DNA from: Parus major
Lineage: Eukaryota > Chordata > Aves > Passeriformes > Paridae
Direction: 5' to 3'
Length of the DNA stretch: 64,000 nucleotides
Assembly: GCF_001522545.3 (NCBI RefSeq)
Contig: NC_031774.1
Span: forward strand, 23,841,884-23,905,883
Part shown: positions 49,301-58,960 of the stretch, in pieces
Layout of the letters: each line of letters starts with the position of its first letter
Position numbering within the stretch: the stretch's first letter is position 1
Notes under the pieces: model-generated
What the model was told of the DNA's origin: nothing
What the model saw: only the letters and a program-made list of their open reading frames with translations
Database searches by the model: none
Position numbers and translations under genes: made by a program

Positions 49301-52300
49301 CAAGACACCTTCACCTCCCAAGGATGAGGTCTGCCTGTACTGTCCTGCCTGCAGAGAGGGATTCCAAACGACACAAATTCACTTTCTAATTTTAAACCTG
49401 CGACAAATTCTTGTGCCTTTCCTGTCCTCGCTGTGTCTTTATCTGTTTTGCAGAGGAAGTATTTCCTCTGAGGGACAGAATGATTCTTAAACCACTTGGC
49501 TGCTCCTCCAGCATTTGCATGCTTTAGAATGAAACACGTTGACAAAATGCAGAAACTCTCTGTTGAGAGGTATTAGTTCTTAGCTTAACTAATTAAGTTT
49601 TAAGTAGAATTGAGTTAGAATGGGTTCACAGAGTTACAATACTGTGTGATTTAGTATGTTTGCCCAGCTTTACTTGCCTACCATCAGTAGTTGGATCTGC
49701 TGAAGCCTTGGGCCACAAGCTGTGAGTTTACACCTAGAGATGTTTTTGGCTGGAATTGACTTAATTCTCCTAGTAATTTTCCTAGTAGCTGGTGCAGCAC
49801 TGTGTTTTGTCTTTCTTATGAGAGGAGTATTGACAACACACTGATGCTGCTGTGGTTGTTGCTGAATAGTGTTTATCCCAAGCCTAGGGCTTTTTTATTT
49901 CCCCATGCTCTGCCAGCGAGCAGGTGCACCAGAAGTACAAACCAGAAGACAAGGAGACTCCAGCTGTCAGCAGAAGCTGTAACTCCACAAGATAAGAACA
50001 GTGTATGGCCTGCCTGCACAGACACAGAGAAAGAACCCAGTAAGATGTTAGAAGACCCCAGATCAAAAATCACCACTGGCCCAAGAGGTGCAAGGAGAGT
50101 GTCTGAGGGGTGGGTACATGAGTTGTATGGGTATGATTTCCCCAGGGGTTTCTTTGTTCAGGGTCCCTCCCTACAGACACCCAGCTTGAGCTGACCTGGT
50201 GCTGTACCACTAAACTATTTATTTTTATAAAATCTGAGCCTGGGGCTTTGCTACAGAAAACCTAGGGTAGAGTCTGAAGGAGGAGGAGTCAGCCTTAGAG
50301 CAAGCATGTGTTTTTTTGAGTGAGGGGTCGAAAAGGGCACCTGTCAGCTTACTGGAGCTGCCCACTACAAAGAGACTCTGCTCCCAGCAGTTGAAAGTCT
50401 CAGGTGGTGTGTGTGTGATTCCTTGAGTGATGTGAGAATTTATCTCCACATTCCTGCCCCCATGGCCTTCTAGGGAAGTTCAAACAGTGGTGTGAACCCC
50501 ATCAGGTTCTTGACAGCATGCTCCAAGATGGATGGGGGACCCAGTTGCAGCACTTGCACAGGCTTCCCAGCTCCCATCTTTATTCCACCTGCTGCCTGCT
50601 GGCATCAGAGCTACTTCCTTCATCCCTGTTTCAGGAGCCTCCAGGTTTCCAGACCTCCTAAAGAACAGCTCTAGCTAAAGCTAGCTAGCAAGCCAGAGAG
50701 AACACCTTGGGTGAGCAGAGGACAGCTCTCACCATGCCAGCCCAGCTGCATCCCCTGGTCCAGGGATGCTTGTAGGGACAAGAGGCACAGCCCAGGTGGG
50801 ACCTTTGGTGCCACCTTGCAAATGTCCTTGATTCCTGGGAATGCCTGTCAGGTGCCAGATGCTTGCTGGTCCTCCTGCTCAAATGGGGCCATGTTCCCAT
50901 TTGCACCCAGATCCTTGGACTCATCCCCTGAGGAACAAACTCCTACCCCTACAGCAGAGTGGGAACCAAAACACATGCTTTGAGATGCTTTTTTTTGTCC
51001 CTCGAGTTTGGGTGGTTCAGAAAGGACCTGCACTGTGCTGGAGGAGAGGTCACTGACAAGCAGAGGGGACTGGGGCCATGGCAGTAGGTTCCTTGAGAAA
51101 GCATCACTCATCTGGGGATCTGGTGGTCCTGCATGTGGGCTGATGGTCCTGCCAGCCCCACTGGCACACTCTGCCCATCCCTTTCCCTCTCCCCATCCCC
51201 ATCACACTTACCCGGGTGGCCAGGCTCTCCTTGCAGTGCAGGCTGATTCCACACTCATCAGTGATCTCAGAGAGGTCTTCATCCTCAAATTCCTCAAGGC
51301 TGATGTCATGGGTGAGCCTGGAGGGAGTGCAGATGTCCTGGTCACCCACTGCCCCAGTGGTGGACAGGAGGGTGAGGTGGTGCCTGTGGGCTGGGAGCAG
51401 CACTGACACCCTGGGAGAGGATCTCCCAGTCTCTGCTAAGAAGAAAGACTGGGAAGGCAGCTCCTTCCCAGAGGGGATAGGTCTGTCCACTTTGAATGGC
51501 TGGGCTTGGCATGGTCCATGGCTGTTGGGAGGCAGGAGGAGTGTGTCCCAAAGCAGTCCCTGCCTAACCAAAGACAGCAGGGACATGCAGGTTGAGAGAA
51601 CATGGAACAGACAGTACATCCAGCCCTATTACAGGAGGTTTGTGCTACTCTCACCATCCCAGGGAGCCTCTGCAAGTGTTCCAGCTGGGCACAGATACCC
51701 AACAGGGTTACAGGAACTGGAAAGGCTGGGGGTCCTGACAGGGCACAGCTGGAGGATGGACCTGCTGGGACAGGTGACCACATCGAGACCCACAGAACTT
51801 AGAAGCACAGAAAACCCCTCAGCCATGGTACAATCAGCCCCTGAGCTGCAGCTGGGAGGGGTGTCCCAGCCCAGCTGCCTGCAGTAAGAGGGGGCAGTGA
51901 TTTCCCTCTGCACCAAAATCCCTCCCTAGGGTGACTGTGGGCATCCCACAGTGAACACTGATGCTACTGAGTTGGTCTGCAAGACCTCAGGGGTCCCTTA
52001 GGGCTGTCAGCCACACAGACTCATTACACCCCTTCAAAACAAGAGAGATCCTTTTAGCAGCTGAAAATGTACTGATGAGCCCCGGGGGAGTGGTGAGGTG
52101 CTCCTGGCTTCTGAGCATTAAAACATTTCAACATGGTGGTACCTCAGTGCTCTTCTCACTTATTCTGTTACCACGGGGGTAAATAAAAGAAACCAACTCA
52201 AAAGTCCTTGGCCAACCTACTCAGGCCCCTGAGTTTTGTCTGGAGTGGCCACAGACACTGCTTTGCTTGCCACCATTTCCCTTTGCTCCCAGCTCATCTG

Positions 52301-55300
52301 GCTGGGAGACACTTGGGTGAAAGGGCTATGCCAAGCCCATCACCCCTCTCTGGCTTGGCCCCCAGCAGTGCAGTGAGAAAGGAACGAGAATGGTGTTCTG
52401 TGACCTGAAGAGCTCCCACTCTCACTTTAAGCATTGCTTGCACATCTTGGGGCTCCCCCCTGCAGTGGCACCAACCCAGTGCCGTGAAGGGGTAACATCT
52501 CCCCTGTCCCAGCTCCTGGAGAGGGAAAAGAGAAGGAGAAGCCCATGGGGGAAGCAGCACTTTCTTTCTGTGTTTCTGAGGACCCCACCAGTAGTGGTCT
52601 CTTGGGGTGAAGACAACTGGGAACAACCATACCCCTGGAGATGGCCCCTGCAAGACACAGCAGCACTGCAAGGACACAGCCTTGGATGCACAGGATGGGA
52701 TGACTGGACCCCCCTTTGCCCACCTCCTCCTGCTGCTGCCCATGGGAGGGAGGCAACGCGGAGCAGGAGGCTCATGATGAGCCTTCAAAGCACAAATTGA
52801 TTTCTTCTCCGGTTACACGGTCGACAGGGTGGGACATTATCCACTGCTAATGCTCGGGGCCTCCACCCGCCCTGCTGTGGGAGCGCAGTGAGCACTGCAG
52901 GGTCCCGGTGAGAGGCACAGCATTGCCGAGGGGCTGCCAGGGGCTCCCTGGCTCTGCAGGAGCAGCCTGACAGGGTGGCAGTGCCCCCCGCCCCAGGATG
53001 GGGACAGGCAGCCCTGTCCATGCTCCCGGGGCTGGGGGGATGCTGAGCGGGATCCCGGCCCCGGCGCTGCCAGGGGCACAGCAGGAGGTGTCCAGACACC
53101 TTCTGCCACTCCGGTGCCTGGCTGGCACACAGCTCCCCGCGCAGCCGGGAAAACTTCGGGCTCAACTGCGTGCCAAGTTTGCTCCTGTCCTGTGGCCATC
53201 ACTCACAGAGAAGGGTGATGTGCCCAGGAGCAAGGGGCTGCCCCTCACTCCCCTGCATGCCCGCGGGACAGTCCCCCCTCCCCTAGGCCCAGCCGGTCCC
53301 CTACCATTTCTCCCACTGATCTTCCAGCCAGCTCTCCTCCTCGGTGCTCGACTCCATTTTCAAGGGCAGCTGCATTGAGGAGGACCCCCCCCTTCACTGG
53401 GAGACGCACTCCCACACCAAAAAAAAAAATCCCAGACCTACTGCAGGGAGTAGTGAGGGAGATGACAGCCAACCCTGGGTGCCCACTGCCTCTCTGCCTG
53501 CCCCGTCGCAGTCTGTGGCTGCCGGTGCTGCTCTGTAGCCTCACTGCGCAACCTGGGGAAGCTCATTAAAAATAGATGGAATCAGCTGTCCTGGAGGGGA
53601 GAAAAAAATAAAAAGAAAATAACCTCCCCGGCTGAGCCAGCGCCAAGTCCCTGCACTCTGCTGGGGATGCTGACTGCCTCTGCCTGCCAGCCAGCCAGCC
53701 TGGCTCCTGGTCTTGCTCCAGCACTCGGCTCCTCAGCACCCACAGTGGGCACAGGGGATCTGCTAACCCCATCGTGGAAACCCGCAGCACCTGGCCTCCT
53801 CCTGCCCTTGCAGCAGCAGTGCTGTCCCCACAGCAGGGGGACACAGACAGGAGCATCTGTCTGGCTCCTTAGAGGGTGGAGCGAGGCCACTCACTGATGC
53901 AAAGGCCAGAGTTTCCAGCACGGCGTCATGGCCAGCTGCACTTCTGAGCAGCACTGTCCCTTCCCTGTCTGCTCCCACCTAACCCCCAGACCCACTCCTG
54001 CCTCAGGCAGGATCATCCCTGGGCTTCCCCAACCTCTAACCCTTGCTGAGGACCAGAGAAATACCTGGTGAGCTGCTCCCACCTCTCTTCTGCTGCTGAA
54101 GGAAATAGGGATCTTTCCCAGGAGGGGCTATCAGGTATTGCTGACAAACTGTGGCCTCAGATAATCCTCCACCACCCCCATGCCTCTCAGACCCACTCAC
54201 TCCTTGCCCCATCAAGATGAAGCCAAAGTAGGTCTAGAAGAGGCACCCACCATGACTCTGAGATGGGGACAGGGCATCCCCCTCCCCACGAGCTGCACCC
54301 ACTCTGACGCAAGGTGGGGTGGCACCCTCACTGCCACCCATCACAGCACTGCTCTCCTGCCCCTCACTGACACCCACTCCAGGAGCTTCAAGTAATGGGT
54401 GCATCTCCCACCACCTGCCTGGGACCCAGCTTTCTCCTGGACACATTAAAGTGGGTGATGTCCACAGGAGCCCAGCTCAGGGCCTGGACTGCCCTGCTGA
54501 GCTGACCTGCTATAAGCTCTCTCCCTACCAGTGCCACACTGCTGGTGAATGTCACTCGTGATACTGTGGCCATTGTCACTCAGCCCCACAAGAACAGCAT
54601 CCAGGACTCCATTTTCCCTACCAGCTCTGCCTGGAGGCACCTCATCTGCTTGAAACCTCAATTAATGCAACGAATAAAGAAATCTCTATCTCCGAATTAC
54701 TCGCGCCCTTTGCTCCTTTCACATGGATGCTCCAGGACTTCCTAGGAAATACAAGGAAGGCTCTCCATTACCTTCCTCTGCTCCCTGTGCTGGAAACACC
54801 CCTTCCTTCCTCTATTGCTTCTCAAAGAGGCTAAAAATACCAGCAAAATGAAAGAGCTCTGAGTCCTCTCAGCTACATTATTGGCAGTGAAAGTCTGAGC
54901 AGGACCTACATGTGTATTTTGGCCAACTTCCCTTGCCAGTGGCCACAGCATTACAGGTATGTGGGAGTGTCTCCATCGGTGAGGGCAGGAGAACCCTGTC
55001 CTTGCAGGTTATGAGTGTCTTCCTGAAGGGTGTGCTGAGAGGCACCTGGAGGTGGGCAGCCCTGCTGTGTGCATGAGAACTGATAAACCTGGGATTCTCA
55101 GGAACTGTGAGCAACAGTACACGCACATGGGTGCGTGAACAGAGGCAGATGTTACCTGCTCATGGCAGGAGCAGCTTGATCACAGTCCTAAGAGCAGCCT
55201 TATAATCAGTCCTGGCTGCTGTGCCTGTCTTGATCCCATCCCCTGTGAGCCCACTGCCACTGCAGAGGATTTTCCGTGCAGGGGTTTGGCCAGGGCAACA

Positions 55301-58300
55301 TGGTGCCATGAAGCTGGGCGCTCCAACAAGCCCAGCTGCCCAAGCCATACTCTGCTGTTAGGTGCTGTGTGCAAGTCCTTTAACCAGCACTGGTGGAAAA
55401 AATAATACTAACCTATATTTGGCTGGCCTCTGTCTTTTTCTTCCATCTCAATGGCCACAGAGGCTGCTTTATTTGAACCGATGAGAAGGCGCCTCTCTCT
55501 CTCTCCATCAGAGGAAGACAACCCTTTCGTCTCCCCTCTCAAGAAGACAGGTAGCCCCATTCTGACGCCCAGCTCATTCACTGCCTCCAAACAGGCTCTG
55601 CTGACAGCTCCAGATGAGCACGACAGACACATAAAACAAACCACAGTGCTGGAACTGATTTTTGCCCCAGCCTGAAGGTGCATCTTTGAACTTCCCGACA
55701 AGACGGAGAGAACTTCTTTCCCCAGAGACCCCCTCTCTTCCCAAAGGGCTGTGATTTCTGACAGGGCTCCCTGAGTAGTGGAGTAGTTTCCCCTCTCTCT
55801 TGACCTATGGAAATAACTCCCTAAGGATTCCTTCCCCTAGGTGCCTTCCTGCCCAGCAGCTAGGTGGATGCCCTTTGCTTTTATCCAGGAAAGCTGAAGG
55901 AGGTAGAGGGGATCAGTCGGTGACCCCCTCCTGGGTTCCAGTTACATTAGAGCCACAACCCTGGGGACAGTGGGGCAGGCAACATTGTGAGCTCTGCAGG
56001 GCTCTGCATCCAGCTGCACCCCAGTTGTGCCAGTCCTCCCTGCCCCTCTAATGCTGGGGAGAGGAACCCCCATCCTAGAGAGGCCCCAGAGAGCCCCTCA
56101 CAGGGAAGCCTGCCACAGACCACCGGCAAAGCTCCTTGGCAGGGCAAGGAGCTGCAACAGTGTCTCAGAGAAAGATGTTAAAGAGCTCCACTGAACTCAG
56201 ACCGCACTGCAAGGCTTTGGGAAGCTTAAGGACAACAGGGAGGCTGGATGAAAATGACTTTTTTACTGCTGTCTCCTAAAATGTTGTTATTCTTGTCATG
56301 ATGAACAGACACCTCTGGATGACCTCCTGGCTAAAGGAGGGATCACCTCACCATCCTTTTCCTCCCACTTCTTCTCAGACAACACCAAGCCATCACTGCC
56401 AGGCCACTATGCCAGTCTCTCCAGAGCTTCAGTCTGCTTGCTGGCCAGGACCAAGCCCCCTCTCAATTCAAGCCAACCGATCACCTAATGCTTGGGCTGG
56501 CATGTCACCACTTGGAGCTGGGAGTGCAGCTGCATGTACCAAAGGGCAGAAATCTGAAACAGCTCATCCTGCAGGCAGTAAGCAGGGTCAGAGGGCAGGG
56601 CTCATCTCACTGCCTGCCATGGTCTGAGCCTTCACCCTGAACTGCACTCATTGCTGCTGGGTCCAGCTCCTCTGCGGGGGACAGTCCCTTGCTGAGCCCT
56701 GCAGCAGGGATGCAGGGCCTGGAACGTGCACAAACCAAGCTGTGACACGTAACCCAGCACGATACTCCCCGCCACAACATCGCCTCTGATCTGCCAGACC
56801 CTGCCCCAGGCTCAGACACATCACTCCATTTTCTTCCGCTTACACTCTGAGCTTGGTGCCTGGGGAAGATTTTGCACTCCTGCCTTGATTCCCCAGTTTT
56901 CCACCCAGCTGCACAGCCTCCTTCACGAGGTCAGTTCTTCCCTGGAGCAGGCTGGCAGCACACGGGGCTCCTTTTCCAAAGGTCTGAGGCACAGCGAGAA
57001 GCAGCAGCTCATTCCCCCTCCCAGGGCATGGCTGTTTGCTTGGGAGCAGGAGGGTGCCCAGGGGCCAGCCCCTACATCCAGGACAGCACCAGCTGGTAGG
57101 CCCAGGGCTGCTCGGCAGCTCAGCCTCTGGCCCCCGGCTCGGTGGCCAAGCCCCTTCTCCACGGTGGATGATTCCAGAGGCAGCGTTTAATCGCTCGCTT
57201 TGCAGGGTACACCAGCCATGTTGCAACAGCTCCCAGCAGCTCTGGCAGGCAGCGCTGCAATAGCAGGCAGCTGCCAAAGACCCGGAGCCACCAGCAAAGG
57301 GGCTCCAGAAGCAGAGCCCTTCCAATATTAATTGCCTGGACACCACCTTTGCTTGACTGCACCCATCTGTTTCCTCACAGGGAGCCACGGGTTCCCCAGC
57401 CCCAGAGGCTGGGCCTGACAGAGGAGGGCATGATCTTAGCCGTGGTCCCAAATGGGGACCATTCCTTCCTTTCCGCCCAAAATCTCAGCATGCAAACCAT
57501 CTGGGGCTATTCCCCCCTTGTCAGGCAGCTGCCCCCCAGCACCCCTGGTGGCAGAGGCAAGCAGAGAGCGATGGCTGACGAGGGCACGGCTGCCAGCAGC
57601 AGCGAGCCTCCCCTGATGGCAAATGAACACCGCACCTGCGGGCAGGGGCAGGGCTCCTCCCTTACCCACCCAGCACATCCCTGTCCCAGAGCTACCCTCA
57701 GCAGGCACCAGAGGCTCCATCCCTGGCCTGGCCCAAGCCATCGGAAAGTCTCTGGCACAAGCCTCATTGGGTCTCAGAGAAGACACAGCCCCCTGCATCC
57801 CAAATCGATGGGAGCACTTGGTATTGCTTAGAGGATCAATTCTGGCACTCTCCCACCGTTTCACTTGGGGTTCCTGTTTCACAGGGGCAGGAAGGAAGCA
57901 GAAGCACCTGGGATTTCTAGGAAAGGGCTAGAAAAAGGCTTTCCTAGGGGAGGGGAGAGAGATGGAGCTTTTTTCTTCCATGAGGAAGAGGTGTTGGAAG
58001 AGGAGATAAGAGAGGGAAGGGGGCGGCAGTGGGGGCCAAGCAGGGGGCTGGGAAGCTGCAGTGGTGTATCTGTGGGGCGAGGGCCAACATGGCTTGGGTG
58101 GGCGGGCTGAGCAGCCATGGGGGGCTGGAGCCATGTCCGCGGTGGGGGCTCGGCGGTGGCTGGGGCGGGGGGCAGAAGGGATGGCTGGGGCGGGGGGCCG
58201 AGGGGATGCGCGGGGAGGGGGCAGAAGCGCTGGAGGAGGCGGAGGACCGGCGCAGCGATGCGGGCGGGGGCTGCAGCAGACGGGGAGCGCTGCCCCGGGC

Positions 58301-58438
58301 AGGGGGCAGGGGCAGCCCCGAGAGGGTTCCGCGGGGGGACGGCGGCCGGTACCTGAAATTGGGGGGCGAGGCGAGGTGCAGCCCCAGGAAGGGTGAGGAG
58401 GCGGGCGGGGATGCAGCTCCTTTCTCTCGCTCCGCCAT
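34274..58438 (-). CDS. MAPK8IP1: JNK-interacting protein 1 (JIP1), long first-exon form
   Basis: JIP1 is a cytoplasmic scaffold that gathers JNK, MKK7 and MLK kinases and links cargo to kinesin-1. Coding exons: 58438-58353, 51317-51212, 43839-43606, 39761-39680, 39139-38267, 37647-37572, 37142-36970, 36682-36573, 36441-36322, 35281-35211, 34880-34782, 34346-34274. They sum to 700 codons plus TAG (human about 711). Exon 1 gives [19 protein letters not shown]. Exon 2 has the acidic [21 protein letters not shown]. The JNK-binding D-motif [15 protein letters not shown] is at 125-139, an SH3 domain at about 478-537, a PTB/PID domain at about 550-690, and the kinesin light-chain motif at the extreme C-terminus (CPTEDIYLE). 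Large introns 1-3 carry repeats listed separately. All splice sites are GT-AG; the exon 3 acceptor has a weak pyrimidine tract. Confidence 0.96.
35392..36321 (-). other. MAPK8IP1 intron 9, no further feature
   Basis: This intron (35282-36321) separates two exons of the PTB domain. An A-rich, slightly A/T-biased patch lies at about 35640-35760. I see no repeat or exon in it. Confidence 0.5.
39226..39610 (-). mobile_element. CR1 LINE 3' fragment in MAPK8IP1 intron 4
   Basis: The plus strand opens with CTCACAGAATCATTTAAGTC and GGAAGAGACCTC and continues with CTCCAGGGATGGTGATTCCA and a TCAATGAAGAAATGTTTTTT block, all diagnostic of the antisense CR1 3' end. The element is on the minus strand, the same orientation as the gene, and takes up most of the 540-base intron between exons 4 and 5. 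Confidence 0.9.
40265..40306. repeat. (CA)n dinucleotide microsatellite
   Basis: An essentially uninterrupted CA repeat of about 20 units lies in MAPK8IP1 intron 3. It is long enough to be polymorphic. Confidence 0.97.
43030..43960. promoter_or_regulatory. MAPK8IP1: Internal CpG island around MAPK8IP1 exon 3
   Basis: CpG density is very high over exon 3 (43606-43839) and about 100 bases either side, and again at 43180-43300. It may simply reflect the GC-rich coding exon, or mark an internal promoter. I see no start codon that would give a credible new N-terminus in frame before the JNK-binding motif other than Met codons inside exon 3 itself. Confidence 0.5.
43310..43493. repeat. 23-bp minisatellite, 8 copies
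   Basis: Eight exact-period copies of a C-rich 23-base unit start at 43310, 43333, 43356, 43379, 43402, 43425, 43448 and 43471. Each begins AGCCGA and ends CCCCTCC, and only a few substitutions separate them. Since 23 is not a multiple of three, all frames stay open and show an artefactual proline-rich repeat. The array is in MAPK8IP1 intron 3, about 110 bases beyond the exon 3 donor; its G-rich strand is the sense strand of the gene. Confidence 0.97.
44140..44335 (+). mobile_element. Degenerate CR1 3' end
   Basis: The plus strand keeps the CR1 tail order: CCCAGGGAAATGGTACAG, then CGCTGGAGATTTTCAAGACG, then GGCCAGGTGATCC and a final CTCTATGATTCTTCC. Divergence is higher than in the other CR1 copies, so this is an older insertion. 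It lies antisense to MAPK8IP1. Confidence 0.7.
44521..44540. repeat. (CTA)n trinucleotide repeat
   Basis: A short array of about seven CTA units is followed directly by a pyrimidine run. It lies in MAPK8IP1 intron 2. Confidence 0.9.
45860..46015 (+). mobile_element. Possible old CR1-like remnant
   Basis: The segment contains GGAACAGGCTGCCTTGGGAG followed by TCCTCTAGGAACATG, matching the order in the CR1 3' region (ACAGGCTGCCCAGGGAG...). Only this core is recognisable and the terminal ATTCTATGA motif is missing, so the call is tentative. Confidence 0.45.
49745..49938 (+). mobile_element. Truncated LTR related to the PEX16-intron LTR
   Basis: The segment shares with the 27.9 kb LTR the CTAGTAGCTGGTGCAGCACTG-like block, the TTGACAACACACTGATG block and the AATAGTGTTTAT block, in the same order, and then breaks off. 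It lacks both LTR termini and the TATA region. It lies in MAPK8IP1 intron 2, antisense to the gene. Confidence 0.75.
53305..53375 (-). CDS. MAPK8IP1: MAPK8IP1 alternative first coding exon
   Basis: This exon encodes [20 protein letters not shown] followed by WEK and a split Trp codon (TG at the end plus G from exon 2 at 51317), then a GT donor at 53304. From memory, a mammalian JIP1 isoform starts with the near-identical MQLxLKMDSSPDNDSWLEDQ, so this is the orthologous second promoter. It joins exon 2 in the same phase as the 58.4 kb exon and gives a 695-residue protein without the proline/alanine N-terminus. No dense CpG island surrounds it, unlike the upstream exon, which suggests a tissue-restricted promoter. 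Confidence 0.9.
53376..57900 (-). other. MAPK8IP1 intron 1 between the two first exons
   Basis: I find no further exon on either strand and no clear mobile element. This intron is spliced only in the long-form transcript; for the short form it is promoter and upstream sequence. Confidence 0.5.
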
Positions 58439-58960
58439 TCTGTGGCTCTCTCCATGCAGGCGGAGGGCGGGCGGGAGGGAGGGAGGCAGGGAAGGAGGGA
58501 TGAAGGGAGGGGGATGCTGGCGGTGCCGGCGGGGAGGGACATACCTGCCGCCGGGGCGGGGGGAGCGGGGGCGCGGCCCGGAGGCTCCATCCCGCGGCTC
58601 CCGGCGGCAGCTGCAGGACAGGCACGGCACAGATGGAAGCGGCACCTCGCACCCCGGCCCCATCCGCTCCGGCCGGGGCTCGGGGAAGGCCGGCCCCGGC
58701 GGGGCAGATGTGCCCTCAGCTGGACCGGCCCCCAGCTGTGCCCGCAGCTGGAGGCTGCACCCTCAAGGGCAGCTGCGGGGGACGGCCGGGGTCTCCTGAG
58801 GCCGGGAGGAGCAAGGCCAGGAGAGGGGCCGGCTGGGCGAGCGGGCAGGCAGCAGCCCAGGGCGAGGGGCTGGACACAGAGGGCCACTTGCGGGGGTCTC
58901 CTCGGCAGCGGGCAGGAGCCTGCAGGCAGCAGGAGCAGCGGGAATAACCACGCTGCGCTT
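57930..58960. promoter_or_regulatory. MAPK8IP1: CpG-island promoter of MAPK8IP1 long form
   Basis: Dense CpG and G-runs surround the first exon (58353-58438). On the plus strand GGGAGGGAGG-type purine tracts at about 57935-58030 and 58460-58520 flank it. Translation starts at 58438 in a fair context. The 5' UTR and transcription start should lie at about 58440-58800, without a TATA box. Confidence 0.8.

Larger units (their letters stand above)
43840..51211 (-). other. MAPK8IP1 intron 2
   Basis: This 7.4 kb intron contains CR1-like remnants, a trinucleotide repeat, a T-rich run (47119-47146) and a truncated LTR, listed separately where clear. I recognise no coding exon in it. Confidence 0.5.

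Noticed and set aside
57930..58960. REST/RE1 silencer, expected from mammalian JIP1 regulation
   Set aside because: I searched by eye for both halves of the motif around the first exons and did not find a convincing site. A matrix scan would be needed to exclude a degenerate one.
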